Origin: Callorhinus ursinus
Taxonomy: Eukaryota > Chordata > Mammalia > Carnivora > Otariidae
Assembly (NCBI RefSeq): GCF_003265705.1
Contig: NW_020312827.1
Coordinates: 20,432,170-20,496,169, forward strand
Length of the DNA stretch: 64,000 nucleotides
Direction of reading: 5' to 3'
In this document: positions 1-12,935 of the stretch, piece after piece
Numbering within the stretch: position 1 is the stretch's first letter
Layout: each line of letters begins with the position of its first letter
The notes under the pieces: model-generated
Seen by the model: the letters and a program-made list of their open reading frames with translations, nothing else
Told to the model about the DNA's origin: nothing
Database searches by the model: none
Made by a program: the position numbers and the translations under genes

Positions 1-989
1 CATTAGCTGGAGGAAATGTCTTAAATATTCTTTATCTATTCTATCTCATTCTATTACCTGAATATCTTTCTAAATATCTATCTACAGCCCAAATGGGCTT
101 TGCTCCCTCATCTCTGTCTTTATGGACCTGGAAACAGTGATAAATGCAAGTTGTAAACTTATTTTTCCCACAGTCATTCAGCTTTTTCTTATATACTGGG
201 TCACACAATCAAGAGTCTTTTGTCTTAAAAATTAGGCCAGAATGGCAAAAACAAATCCATGAAATGAAAGATGCTGCATTTGGCATGCATTTGTACCTGT
301 CAATATTTTTGCTATCCCATTACATTTTTCCCTGATTTCAAAAGAAATACAGTGTATAGGAAATGGAAAGAAGGGTCATTGTGCCCCTGGAAAAAGATAC
401 TCCAGACTGTTCCAGCTTTCCATGCCTACCTCTGGAATTTGGAAATATACCCAAAGCATATTTATATATTTTTAATATTCAAAAGGACCCTTGAAGAGTT
501 TTGGAATTTGGATATCTAAAGCATCACACTCTAATGTCCCCCAAAACTGATAGGAATAGTACACAAACTTTTGCCAAGGATCTACTGAAGAGGATTCTAG
601 TCTAGGAATGCTGATTAGGCTAGCAATTGACAAATACGGGGCCTGGGGATTTCTATATGTTTGCTCCAATGTTCGACTTACTGGCTGATAATTGTACCCC
701 ACAGACCCTTAAACAGGTGTCCACATGGTCTTAGGAAAATAACACTGTGCCACAGATTATAGGGGGCAGGAGGTGAGGGGGAGGAAACACAGTGTTCAGC
801 AGAATAATCCAGACCATCTATAAAGAGCAAATCCACTAGATGATTCCTGATCACTTGGTTTGGTTGTTGCCAGGATATGCCAAACAAACGTACAAAAGCA
901 GCAGCCTGCATGCTGCTAGATTCTAGGATTCAAAGACAAATGAGCTAAGGCACTTGTTTTCCACAAGGCCAGAATCTATTGGGGATATC
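1..989. other. Intergenic, nothing recognised
   Basis: AT-rich unique-looking sequence. Short open frames on both strands have no recognisable domains, and I see no gene or named repeat. Confidence 0.6.
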
Positions 990-1084
990 CAGAAAAAAAA
1001 AGAAAGGAAAGGGCAAAGGGGAAGAAGGGAGTGAAGGAGGAAGAAAGAAAAAGAGAGAGAAATGAGAGAAGAGGGGAGAGGAAC
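990..1084. repeat. Purine-rich tract
   Basis: About 95 bases that are nearly all A and G on the + strand, with only a few pyrimidine interruptions. This is low-complexity (GA)-rich DNA. Confidence 0.8.
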
Positions 1085-1349
1085 GGACATAGCGTTTACC
1101 TGGGGAGTTAAGGCAAGAGGAGATGATTATTTAAACAGGCTCTAGAAAGATGGCTCAGCCTTCATTCACTCAGAGGACAAGATGATAAAGGCATCCAGGC
1201 CATGGGACACTTGGGCAAGATATTTGCACTTTCTATTCTATGAAATAGAGATTGCAGCCTGAATCTACTCTTTTGAGGAATACAAGGAAATAAGACTGCC
1301 AAATTAGTATCACATTCCTTGAAGACAGAAAATACATTTTGATAACCTA

Positions 1350-1462
1350 GAACATTGGTTCTCAAAGTGCAAGCTCCAGACCAGCAGCAGGAACATCACC
1401 TGACAACTTGGTAGAAATACAGATTCTTGCCCCTCACCCACTGATTCAGAAACTCTGAGGCT
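1350..1462. mobile_element. MER5A-like hAT-Charlie DNA transposon fragment
   Basis: Starts TTGGTTCTCAAAGTG and continues through a 'CCAGCAGCAGGAACATCACCTG' type segment to 'GATTCAGAAACTCTGAGG', the recognisable order of MER5A, a short non-autonomous hAT element of early mammals. The far end is cut off by the Can-SINE at 1465. Confidence 0.7.
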
Positions 1463-1464
1463 GG

Positions 1465-1676
1465 GGCGCCTGGGTGGCTTAGTCAGTTAAGGGTCCGACT
1501 CTTGATTTTGGCTCAGGTAATGATCTCAGGGTCCTGGGATCCAGCCCCGTGTCATGCTCCCTGCTCAGCAGGGAGTCTGCTTGGGATTCTCCCTCCCTCT
1601 CTTTCTGCCCCTCCCCCCACTCACTTATTCTCTCTCTCTCTCTCTAAAATAAATAAATAAATCTTTAAAAAAATAA
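1465..1676 (+). mobile_element. Can-SINE copy
   Basis: Head GGGCGCCTGGGTGGCTTAG, CT-rich middle, tail AAATAAATAAATCTTTAAAA. Its A-rich tail is the insertion site of the next copy. Confidence 0.92.
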
Positions 1677-1682
1677 AGGCCT

Positions 1683-1915
1683 TGGGGCGCCTGGGTGGTT
1701 CAGTCATTAAGCGTCTGCCTTCTGCGCCCGTCATGATACCAGGGTCCTGGGATCGAGCCCCGCATCGGGCTCCCTGCTCGGCAGGAAGCCTGCTTCTCCC
1801 TCTCCCATTCCCCCTGCTTGTGTTCCCTCTCTCTCTGTGTCTCTCTCTGTCAAATAAATAAATAAAATCTTTAAAAAAAATTGTTAAATAAATAAATAAA
1901 TAAATAAATAAAGGC
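1683..1915 (+). mobile_element. Can-SINE copy inserted in the tail of the previous one, with (AAAT)n
   Basis: Complete head to tail. AAATAAAGGCC occurs just before the head (about 1672-1682) and again after the tail (about 1906-1916), as a target-site duplication. The tail has expanded to about seven AAAT units (about 1886-1913). Confidence 0.9.
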
Positions 1916-3700
1916 CGTTACTGTGAGATTATATTCTTCCTACCTTTTGACTGTTAAATATTCATTCTTTTTATGGAATAATGGTATTAAAAGAACATGA
2001 CTTTTTTTCAAATAAACTTAATTCACAAACTAGATGGCAGCCCATGTTGGTCCTCAAGATGGTTTTTTTTTAATGTATTGGACCAAAAATCCAAGCATCT
2101 GGAAACCACTGAAATTGAAAAGATATACATAGCTTTACCAGAAAAAAATGCCACGTGAATATATATTTTTCTACCTGAAGTCAATAATGTCTTACTTTTT
2201 ATCTACTTGTATTCCAAAAGTGTCTAAATTAAGGTTCAGATTCATAAAACCAAGTTTCAGTAGTACATAAATTTAATAAATGTCTACCATCTCTAATGAT
2301 TTTTTTATTCTAGGATTACCATTTTCTTTATGAACTGTCATTTGAAGGATTTCTTATTTGTGAAATACATATATAATGGTATCTCCTCCAGACAGATGTG
2401 TGTGCAGGGATATTTGGTAGATTCTCAAGATCCCCAAGCACCTTGCTGAGAGAATAGAAAGGGTGAATAGAGACAGTACCATAAATAAAATATTATTATT
2501 TATAATGTACATTCTTCATTCTATGCACTAATACACAATGTTATTTATTAGTGTAATCACTGTTGCAAGAATTGTTATTATTATTTCATGACATAAAACT
2601 GAAAATGGAAATTGGAAAATAGGAAAGAGAAAAATACATTCTATCTTGAGAACATGTGAGATTTACTATACCTAGTCTGCACATAGACAAAATATATTTA
2701 TTTCTATTACAATACCTTATTCATCAATGTATTAAATCACCTCTTACTCCAATAGCCATTGGAGCATTAGACTCCTGGAACACAAACTTCATTTCTTCCC
2801 ATCATCTCCCACACCCTTCCCCTCATTTCTAGTCTTATTATAGACTTCCTAGTCCCAGATTTCAACCCCTGAAGCCTCAGATTATTGCGGGGCAGAGTCA
2901 GCCACTTCTGCAGACCCAGATGGTTCAGGGGTTTCTGAGGATTAAAAAAAATTCTGAGTGCATCAGCTCAGATGTCCCCATCCCAAATGTCAGAGTCCTC
3001 TTTCCTCCCAATCAGGGTCTTGACCTGGCGAGGTAAACCTGCTGGGCTGTGAATTCAACCTCTTCAGGAGATCCACAGTTCTTATCATTAAATACTGAGA
3101 CTTCTCTTTAGTTTTTTCTGCCCTTCAGCTGCAAGAGTAAAGAGTATTTATATCTACCAAGGAGAACCTCTAGCTTTCACTGGTCAGTGACTTCAACTGG
3201 TCATTGATCATCCTCAGTCCTTCACCAAGGCATCAATAGCTCCCCCGAGCAAGATATTCAATTAGAAGTCCTTATCATTACCACTTCCCTCAGAACTTCC
3301 CTGTGACTGAGCTGTTGAACCACCAGTGTTCTCCCTCACTCCTGTCCCATCCCAGCTCACCGCTGGCAGAGTTCTAATGATTATACAATTCCAGCAGGCC
3401 AAGCGCTAGCGTGACTCCCCCTGCCACCGGCAATGGGGCTTTCCTTGTGCAATCAGTTTTTGTAGAGGATGCTTCCTAGAAAGACTTGTGTCTCAATGGG
3501 CTTAAGCCAGGTCTCCTAGGAAACACGCTGAGACAGTAGATTTCCACGCAGAAATTATACGTGTAGTGCTCTGCTGAACCGTGCCTGCAAGGGGGTGAGG
3601 AGCCGAACTGGTCAGAGGGAGACGTTGAACGGAGACAGAGACCTCGGCCCATCACACAGGAGCTCTGAAGCTGAGTTGGCTCTTAAGAGTATGCCCACCT
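1916..3700. other. Intergenic, no gene seen
   Basis: AT-rich to about 2700, then mixed composition. No coding potential or clearly named repeat. The part from about 3490 to 3690 resembles degraded LTR-like sequence but I cannot assign it. Confidence 0.5.
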
Positions 3701-3703
3701 TGG

Positions 3704-3896
3704 GGGCATCTGTGTGGCTCAGTCGGTTGAGCATATGGCTCTTCATTTTAGCTCAGGTCATGATCTCAAGGTTGTGAGATCAAGCCTGGTGCCGGGCTCT
3801 GCACTCAGTGGGAAGTCTGCTTGAGATTCTCTCTCTCTCCCTCTCTCTCTGCCCTCCCCTTGCTCCCTCTCTCTCTCAAATAAATAAATAAATCTT
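3704..3896 (+). mobile_element. Can-SINE copy
   Basis: An older, diverged copy (GGCATCTGTGTGGCTCAG). Its boundaries are fixed by an 11-base target-site duplication, GCCCACCTTGG, at 3693-3703 and 3897-3907. Confidence 0.9.
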
Positions 3897-4164
3897 GCCC
3901 ACCTTGGAGTAAGGGGACTGGGCCTTTGTACCCCCACATCAACTAGTCATGAATAGAGGGAGCTCAACATTGAATGAGGCAGTTCCTTTTCGGGGAGGGA
4001 CTCAACTATGAGCACGCAGCTGGCAACATTCCTGGCAGCTAGGAAAATGCATGCTTAGTCCTGAAGGTGGCATATGAGCAGTGCATGCACCCAAGGGTCT
4101 GCTTCATCCGGGGAATCAAGAACCAGGAAGATGCAAATGACAAAGATGGCTAGTGCTTCCCAGC

Positions 4165-4515
4165 CTGGCATCTGCTGTCTTCTCCAGCTTCATCTGCCAC
4201 AGCACCTCTACTCAGACTTCTTCAGCCAAACTGATCTCCCAGGCATTCCCTAAATAATCCACAAACCTAACTGCCCCTTGGCCTTGCCTCAAAGCTTACC
4301 TCCTGCTTGAGACACCCTGCTCCTCTCCCTCCCACTTTCCCACTGTTTTGTTTTCAACCCAAGCCCCATCTTTTCCAGGAAGTCTTACCGATGGCTTCAG
4401 GCCGCATTGCCCCCCTGGGAGTACTAATCATGTGACACGAACAATACCCTGCATCCACTAGGTCACTATTTTTATGTGCATTTTCCCTGACTTTAGCCAG
4501 ACTTTAAGTTCTGCT
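4165..4515 (+). mobile_element. L2 (LINE2) 3' fragment, diverged
   Basis: Pyrimidine-rich phrases in the L2 3' order are visible: 'CTTGCCTCAAAGCTTACCTCCT', 'CCAGGAAGTCTTACC' and 'GACTTTAGCCAGACTTTAAG'. Confidence 0.55.
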
Positions 4516-7500
4516 ACTTGCTAGGAGGTAACTTTAGACAGTGAATGAGTAGGTCTCTGAGCCTCAGTTTCTCTGTTTGTGTTAAACCTAGAATTTATTT
4601 ACTTATTACTTTAATGAATATCTGAGCACCGACTGTGTGTTGAGCCTAACAGACTGTTTCCTCAAGAGCTAGGAGGTGACCTTGTTTATAGGAATCTTTA
4701 GCTCAACACGTAAAAGACACAGAGGATAGTGGACATACCACAGCCATAGCAGGAGGACGAAACAGGAATAAGGTAAGAGAAAGGTAGATTCTGGGGAAAA
4801 TGGTCCTGAAGAAAAGCAAGGTCCCCAAGTCCATACCCACCTTCTTCCGCTGTGACCCTCTGAGATTCACTAACACCCGACGTCCATAGCTACTAGTTTT
4901 AACCCAAGTCTCCCGACTCCCCAAGAACATTCCCCTCCCTCTATCCAAATATAAAAAAGTTCAGAAAAAAAAAACAGCAAAAATTAAAAAAATTAAAGTC
5001 AATGGTGAGGAAAAAGTAACCTTGAGAGTTTGTCTTTAAATCTGTGCTAGTTCCTTCAGACTTTAGAACCCCGAGGCAATGAGTCCTAATTTATTTTAAG
5101 CATCCAAGTTCCCCACAGGTGTTTGTCTCATTGGCATTAAAATGGTGCCCTTAGAATGAACTTCTCCAGGGCTGGGGTAAATAAACATCCCTCTTCTATG
5201 AGATCATGTCTCTTTTTCATAAAGTATCTTTGTTCTGTTCTCCTGGAGTTGCTAAATGTGTGTTTTCTCGATTTTGCAAATAGGAAGACCCTGGAGAAAA
5301 GAAGAGTGAGCAGAGAGGAGGTGGGAAGGGGCTGAACAGAAAAATGCAGCAAAGCACAAATCTCAGCCCAGCCCTGTCCACGCATCTGCCAGAGGCTCAG
5401 CTTGAAAGAAGCACATACTTCCAAGATAAAGACTTTCAATCCCCACCCAAGGAATAAGGTCGGCCAAATCTGACTTCAGGCTAAAGACCTATGTCTCAGA
5501 AGAAGAGGCAATAACTGTTAAGCCCCACCTGTTCCCAAGTCTCCTTGGACCTGTGTCTTCTCTGCACTACTTCATCATTGAGCTGCTCCTTCTCTGGGTC
5601 TGGAAGGAAACCCCTCCAGGTTAGACCACAACAAGTGAACAGTGACCTACCTTCATTCCTGACTGCGCTGCCCCTCAACTCCTTCACTGCCCACCAGTGC
5701 CTGGCCCGTGGCCCCTCGCTTCTGGATCCAGGAGCCCTCCTGGGTCCAGCTCTGACTTTGTCCCTCAACACGATCTTCTTTTCAGTCCAAGAATGTTCAA
5801 GTATCTTCTGTGAACACATCACAGGTAACAGCTATTGACCAGTGAGGCTTCTAGAATTAGACAGTGTGCTCATCCTCAGATGAACCAAGGAGAGGAGAAA
5901 AGGCGGCAAGGCTTCCCTGGGAACAAGGAGGGACCCTCTCAGCCGAAGGACACACACGCTGCTGGAATCATAGCATCCCGATGAATGGCCCATAGGCTCT
6001 GCCGGGGGTGGGGGTTAGTTCAGAGTCAACTCTTTTTCCCCAATCTAGTTTCTGACCTTCTGTGCTTCTCCATAAGCTCGTCCCTCCATTCAAACTCCCC
6101 GGGTAGCCAAAGTGGAGGTATGAGCCTAAGCCAGGCTTCACCCCTCTGGGTCTCAGTGTCTTTACCCAGAAAGTGAGGATGCTGGACCAGCTCCTCGCTG
6201 TGGTCTCTCCAGCTCTCTGCACACGAGATTAACACGCAGGCCTCACATGCATGCTCTTCTCTTACGGTTTCCAAGCCATCAGCTACAACATCCCTCCCTC
6301 CCTCTGAGGAAAGCTTAATTCATGTTTAATTTTGCGGTGGACTCCCTGTACAGGTTGATAACTGGTCAAGTTGGAAATAAAAGCAGCACCTTTCAAGGAA
6401 CAACTAGCTGATGGTCACTCCAGAGAAGAGGAAGAGTTTTGCCCTGCTCATCAACATGCTCCAGTGGTAATTAGCTCCACTAAACCATTCATTGTGCTTT
6501 ACACACACATCATCTGAATCAAACCCAATGTAGGCCTTAGTCTCTCCACTTCCTGGAGAAGAAAACTGTACGTGGAGGAGTGGGGATTTGACATTAAACT
6601 TCATGCTCTTTCACCTTTGCTATGCCTGCCAGTCTAGAGCATCAAGTAAAGGATCAGACCAGCCTGGTTAGGACATTATGCAGCTACTTCTTTGCCATAC
6701 TACTTTCATGTATTACCTATTGTTTAGATATCATATCTTCTTCCTATTAATATAAAAAAAAATCTGCTCTTATTTTCGCTATGAAACTTTTATTGTTTCA
6801 CTGGCTTTCGCTGATGTATTTCTCTCTGTGTCAGATGCTTAATATGTAAAATAAAATTCCATTACAAAGTCAATGAAAAAATTAACACCTATAAGTGTTC
6901 CCAGACTTTACTAGGTGTTATGCTTCAAGGGGAAAATTGAGTCATGGCATATTTAAGTCTATGCAATGATGAATAGGTCTGACTGTTCTCTTGAAATTTC
7001 TGCAATTCTCCGAGTCCCTCAAAAGAGACTCCCAGTACCCAGACCCTGTCACTTTCCTCCTAGACCACCCAAGAGTGGCCATGTGTCACACCAGCTTGTC
7101 ATCCTGCGGCTTATTATGACAGATCCTACAACCCATTCTGGCCAGCCAGTCCTTCTATCAACCTGTCCCTAAATTTCTTAGGCAGCCCATAAATGAGGTC
7201 AGCATGATTGCTATTCATTTGACACGAAGCAGATATTCTTGACTTAACCTTCTTTTTATTTTCCTCTCTACAAATGTTTTGAAAACTAAAAAAAATCCAG
7301 AAAAGTACAAAGCAAAAATGTAACAATCACCCAATTTCCACCCACCTAGAGTTGACCACTATTAATATATCATTTTGACCTCCACTCTTTTCTTTGGTTT
7401 TTAAATTTAAAAATCACTCATTTTGGTCAAAATGCTACATGTCTGTTATAAAAATGTAAATAATATAGAAAACACGAAGCCAAAGATTAAAAAAAAATTA

Positions 7501-7795
7501 AAATCCCACAGCCAGAAATAACTGTTCATATTAAGTTAAAATGATCACACATATCTTTCAATGCCTAAACACAGAAAAAAAAAGACAGGCAAATAAAGAA
7601 AGAGAGGGAAACTGCATTTATTAAAATGGGGTTATTCTTATGGGTGCATTTTTTTCATTAAAAAGTATTAATTTGAATTTTACTTTGAGTTTACAAAAGT
7701 AAAAGAAACTACAGTGAAACAGCAGGAACTGTTGAACATCAGATAAATGTTTCCTTGTTTTAAAAAAACAAAAAATGTTTTTAAAAGGATATCTC
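4516..7795. other. Intergenic, no gene seen
   Basis: No supportable exon, RNA gene or clearly named repeat. The overlapping open frames at 5496-5838 are on opposite strands and have no recognisable domain. Confidence 0.5.
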
Positions 7796-7954
7796 CAGGG
7801 GTGCTTTAGTGGCTCAGTCGGTTAAGCGTCCAACTCTTGGTTTCAGCTCAGGTCATGATCTCAGGGTCCTGGGATCGAGCCCCATGTTGGGCTCTGCACC
7901 CATCACGGAATCTACTTGAGATTCTCTCCCTTTGCCCCTCCTTCCCCGCCCCCG

Positions 7955-7991
<37 letters not shown>

Positions 7992-8025
7992 CTCTCTCTC
8001 ACATGCATGCACTCTTAAAAAAAAA
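7796..8025 (+). mobile_element. Can-SINE copy
   Basis: Head GGGGTGCTTTAGTGGCTCAG, long (CT)n around 7960-8000. An 8-base duplication GATATCTC at 7788-7795 and 8026-8033 bounds it. Confidence 0.9.
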
Positions 8026-8573
8026 GATATCTCTGAGGTTAAGAAATCAAGTTATTAAAAGACATCTGAGGATTGCAAGTCTTTTTTTAAGCTACTAATT
8101 TTGGTACAAGTTTCTCTTCACTTGCTATTTGCGATGAAAGATGAAGCCTTCCATCTTCTCACACATCTTCCCATCCTCCCCTTCCCAATGTTTGCTAGTT
8201 ATATTATCATTTTTACATTGTTCATGCTTAAGGCCTTCACACTTTGTTCTTTACCCTTTAATTCTCATAGCTGTTTACCGTGAATTCTACATTTAGATGA
8301 ATTTGGTAGTCCACGCAATATTTGCCAGGGATTCTCCATTCCTGTATTCTGCATTTTCATTCACACATGAAGTGGTTAGCTTTACCTACATGTAGTTTTT
8401 TTTCCACCAAGAGGTTCATACAGGCTGCATTCTTTAAATTCTTCTGTGTTTCAACATCCCTTTTAACCTGAACGTCATCTTAGACAGGTAAAAGGATCCA
8501 AAGTCCAGTGTTTCCCCAACAAGACTTTAGAGCTCTGGTTCCATTTTCTTCTGCCATTAAATACTGTAGGAAA

Positions 8574-8770
8574 GGGCGCCTGGGTGGCTCAGTTGGTTGG
8601 GCGACTGCCTTCGGCTCAGGTCATGATCCTGGAGTCCTGGGATCGAGTCCCACATCGGGCTTCCTGCTCAGCGGGGAGTCTGCTTCTCCCTCTGACCCTC
8701 TTCCCTCTCGTGCTTTCTATCTCTCATTCTCTCTCTCTCTCAAATAAATAAATAAAATCTTAAAAAAAAA
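8574..8770 (+). mobile_element. Can-SINE copy
   Basis: Full-length copy with a perfect 14-base target-site duplication AATACTGTAGGAAA at 8560-8573 and 8771-8784. This is one of the younger insertions here. Confidence 0.94.
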
Positions 8771-8799
8771 AATACTGTAGGAAAACCTGACACCAGCCT

Positions 8800-8826
8800 G
8801 TTGTTTGTTTGTTTGTTTGTTTGTTT
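8800..8826. repeat. (TTTG)n microsatellite
   Basis: About six TTTG units next to the SINE. Confidence 0.9.
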
Positions 8827-8829
8827 TCT

Positions 8830-11800
8830 CCTTATAGAGGACTTGCTCTCACCCTACATTCCTAAAGAATTGCTTCTTAACTAAAATATGTCTTAATGTT
8901 GAGCTTTATGCTTCTAATTTTTTTAGATCATAGTATTGTACGCCCTTTGGATTTGCAGACTCAGTTTTGTCTTCAATTCAGAGAACAGTTACTTCATTTT
9001 TTCCTTGACTATATCTTCAGAGACACCCCCTACTTTTATGGTGATTTGTTTTTATCCATTTTACCTCTATTAGCTTCCATTTGATTGTTTTAATTTTTGT
9101 CTTTTCAATTATATTTACCAAGATTGTCTCAAGCCTTTCTATATTAATAATTCAACTTTCAGCAATGTTTAAATATTTTTCTTTGCTGTTCCTAATTATT
9201 AGTTCCATAGTGACCTCATTTAGTTCTTGAGTTGAATTCCACAGGCTTCCCTAACTCTTTGAGTGTACTCTATTGTTTCATTATCTTTGAGTTATTGATT
9301 TATTATATGTGTTCTCTTATAAGGTCAAATTGTTCTATAACATAGAGCAATTGCAAAGAATTTTCTTCTGTCCCTTATTTTTTTTTTCTAAAACACATTC
9401 TGTGTAATATACTTCTTGCTTACTCACCTTGGTTTGTGGTTTGTTGTATCTTTTGCTGGAGCAAGTTGCACTGCTGCCATGTGATTTATATTTTGTTCAT
9501 GCTCGACAGCCCTGAATAGACTTCCTAGCTGGTCTGATGTGGCAGGCTGACTTCTTGACTCTCTTCCCACTGTATCTGAAACCAGCTTAGATTTCTGTCC
9601 AAGACACAGATGGGACAGCTCACTGGAGATGGTGGTGGGCAGGGCAGCTCTGGTTAGGAAATTGAATCCTGCTCTCTCTTCTACTCTCTTGGTATTTGCA
9701 CTGTCCAAAGGGTCACCCTTTGGCAATGTGTGTATCTCATTCGCATAGCGAGTCACATTGCACTTCAGTGGGTTCCTCCAGTTTCATGCCAAACCATGGA
9801 GCTACCCACCCGCCCACTCCCCTCTTTCTTCCAGGTTCCATTCCCACTCTGTCTCAGTCAGACCAAGAAAAATATAAGGTCAGTTTACACAGTTTCCTTT
9901 TCTTCATATTGGGGGTGATTCATAAGACTTCTCAGAATTTTACAGCCCCTGGCTTATCTTATCTTCTAGAGAGTCTGGCTTGTAGAGAGTGTCCAGGACA
10001 GCCTGGGATTCTACTCTGTTCCAGCATCTTCCAAATGTCTCCACAGTAGCTAGTTTTTTTGTTTTAAGTTTATTGATCTATAGTAGGTCTCTTTTCCTCC
10101 TTTGGTGACTGTTTTTTGTTTGTGTTTGCTTTTACAATTATTTCATTGGGTTTTTGGGGAAACGATGCAGTGTGAGTCTATCACGTTAACCCCAAATTTC
10201 TCTAGATGTTGTAAAATTATACAACATATTCCCACGTGCACCCAGGGTTGCAAGAAGTTCCTGGCACACTAGCAGTACCTATTTCCTTTCTCTCCTACTC
10301 AAGAATGCATATAAGGGAAAGCAAGTAAGAACCACCCCCTCATTCAGTAAGTACGGGGTGAGCAATTGCTCTCTGGGACACACTGTGCCAGACATTAAAA
10401 TATAGTGATGAGGAGAACAGAGTACAGGCTGAACCATCATGGAGCCTAGATCCTCATGAAGCAGGCAAACATTCATCCAAGAATCACACAAAGTTAAATC
10501 AATCCCAGGTTTGTAAGATGAAAAGAATTCTGTGGATGGATTCGTGGTCACAGGGCCACAGTGATGTGAATGTATTTAATGCCACTGAACTGTTGCTTAA
10601 ATATGGCAAAGATAGCAAATTTTGTCATTTGTAATTTCCCATAATTTTTTAAAATGAGAGTAAGTGTTATGAGACGGAGAAAAACAGTCCTATGAGAGCA
10701 TAAAAGAGGGTAGGTCGGGAGACCCTTCCCTGAGGAAGCAATGATCAAACTGAAAATCCAAAGGAACAATGGGATGGAAGTTATTGTAGGGCTAACCTTG
10801 AAACCACTCCAATTTATAAAAAAGATAAATCATTCACAAACGTTGGTACTTTATTATTGGTATGGCAGGATAATGTATTTGAAATGCTAACTAATATTTT
10901 TTCTCTATATCCATTTTCACATTTCTACCCTTCTCCTCCTGCCCACTCCTGAGCAGTGAGTTTAGCCTAGATTTGTTTTGTAGGGAGAAGGGAGGCACAG
11001 AGACACAGCAAGGGGAAAAATCAAACAGCCTTCAAGATTCATCCTAGATTTTGGTGCTTCCAAAAGACCAGGCATTAGGTGAAACAAAGAGAATTTGGGG
11101 TACAGGTGTTTAGAGAGAAATCATGAAGAAAAGAGCAAGGATCCCTCCCACTCCTAAATTTAAAAGAATTTCCCAAGCTTGAGAGAGAAAGCCTCAGGGG
11201 AGGCAATGAGATCATAGAAGCTGGGGATGCAGAGGAAGGACTACTTTGGGCCAATCCCAGGGAGGCACTGAAATCTCCAGGTAGGCTTGAGATGAGGCAT
11301 CAGAGAGCAGGAAAGAGGCCACTCTTAGGGAAGAGCCCTGGGAGGCAGCAAGATTCAGAGAACGAAGAGCTGCCTGGTGTTTCTGGAGCAACTAGACAGG
11401 GCCACAGCAGCTTCACAGAGTGGAATAAAGCAATCTTTGTGCCCCTAAAGGCACAGGAGGTAGGAAAATGAGCTAACGATTCTGAAACTTGTGGGAGAGA
11501 GGATAGATGTCTCGTTGGCAACCTGAGTGAACTGATAACCAGGGACCAGATGAGTAATGGACTTCTCAACAGATGCCCACAACCCAGATGACATCCAGGG
11601 CTTAAAGGATTGCCTCTGTGCACACACCAGTGTCTTCACACCACCCTCTGCCCCCTGCCACACCACCCTCTGCCCCCTGCCGCACCACCCACCCCAGAAT
11701 TAGAGACACAAAATGACTAAATGAAGTTTCTGCCATCCTAACAGAAGGAGGGAACAAAATGAAATGAGAATGACTTGTAGGAGGATAAAGGAGGCTACAG

Positions 11801-12765
11801 TTAGGGCTGCCTGATTTCCATGCTAAGATCCACAGTAATAGCAAATGTTCCCTTATTTACTCCTTACAGTTCCCAGTAATACACCTGTGTGTCATGGCGT
11901 GAAGATTTAGAATCACTAATGCAAATGTTCACTGCTGGGATGTCACTTCCGTCCAGGGCATCAGCCACAAGCAAGGGACAGTGCTGGGTGACTCCAACAG
12001 AGAGATCTGCAGTAGTCAGTTAAAAGGCCTGACGCAAGAGCCAGCAGCCCCGCCCTATTGTTTCAGCACATTGGCAGCTGCTTTCCTGTTACTTTCCATT
12101 TCGGAATTTGATACATTTGGTATATTGCTTAATGACAGCAATAATGCCTTACCTTGTCTTTTTTCAATCTCCTGCTGGATGGTCAGCACCGAGAACAGCG
12201 CAGGTGCATAAGTTGTCCACAATAAGTGTTTGTGGAATGAAAGATGGCATCTTTGTATCTTCTCTCTAGTAGAATGTCTCAGTGTATAGAATTAATCCGA
12301 ATCTCAAATGGCAGCCAGGAGGCCTAAATCTAACACTTGGCCAATTCCATGAAATTCTGGATATAGGCAAAGACAGCCTGATGCTTTTAGACCACTTGGC
12401 CTAATTTTTAAGACTCAAAAATTCAGATCCAGCTGAGTCCTAATTGCAAAAATATTCTCAACATCTGGAGTGTAGAACACTTAATTGATCGTTCCTATCA
12501 ATACCCAGTTGAATAGAAGCCTGGAGGTTAGAACCTGCCACTTTTAAAATATTATACTAAGCTATTTGGGCCTTTAAGTGTTGCGTTAAACTCAACAATA
12601 GGAAAGTAGCACTATGTTGAGCCATCTGTGTGTTGGAGGGGCGGACGGGAGAAAGGCAGGTTCCAAATATGTGGTTATGCCGCCCTCTCATGGGGAAATG
12701 CCAGAGCATCTGAAATAGTCCTGGGGAAAACTCCCTACCCTGCTGAGACTGCTAGTACTAAATGT
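8830..12765. other. Intergenic, no gene seen
   Basis: Mostly unique-looking. T-rich from 8880 to 9420. A 22-base unit (ACACCACCCTCTGCCCCCTG plus two) is repeated about 2.4 times at 11638-11691. The minus-strand frame at 9424-9756 has no domain I recognise. Confidence 0.5.
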
Positions 12766-12769
12766 GTAC

Positions 12770-12935
12770 TGACCACTTTTTGTGACTTTGTAAATGTCAC
12801 AGATACTACTAATATCCCCACATTACAGATGAAAAAAGCGAGCCTCAGAGAAGTTAGCATGCCCACGTAGTAAGAGCATAACCGGACCCAGGTATGTCCA
12901 ATTCCAAAGACCATACGCTTTCCTATATGATTATC
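12770..12935 (+). mobile_element. MIR SINE fragment
   Basis: The MIR core is visible: 'CATTACAGATGAAAAAAGCGAG' then 'CCTCAGAGAAGTTAGCATGCCCA', corresponding to the ancient 'ACAGATGAGGAAACTGAGGCTCAGAGAGG' block, followed by a diverged 'GGACCCAGGTATGTCCAATTCCAAAG'. Confidence 0.75.

Noticed and set aside
9424..9756. 110-codon minus-strand frame
   Set aside because: No domain, no promoter or splice sites, and composition as in the flanking DNA.
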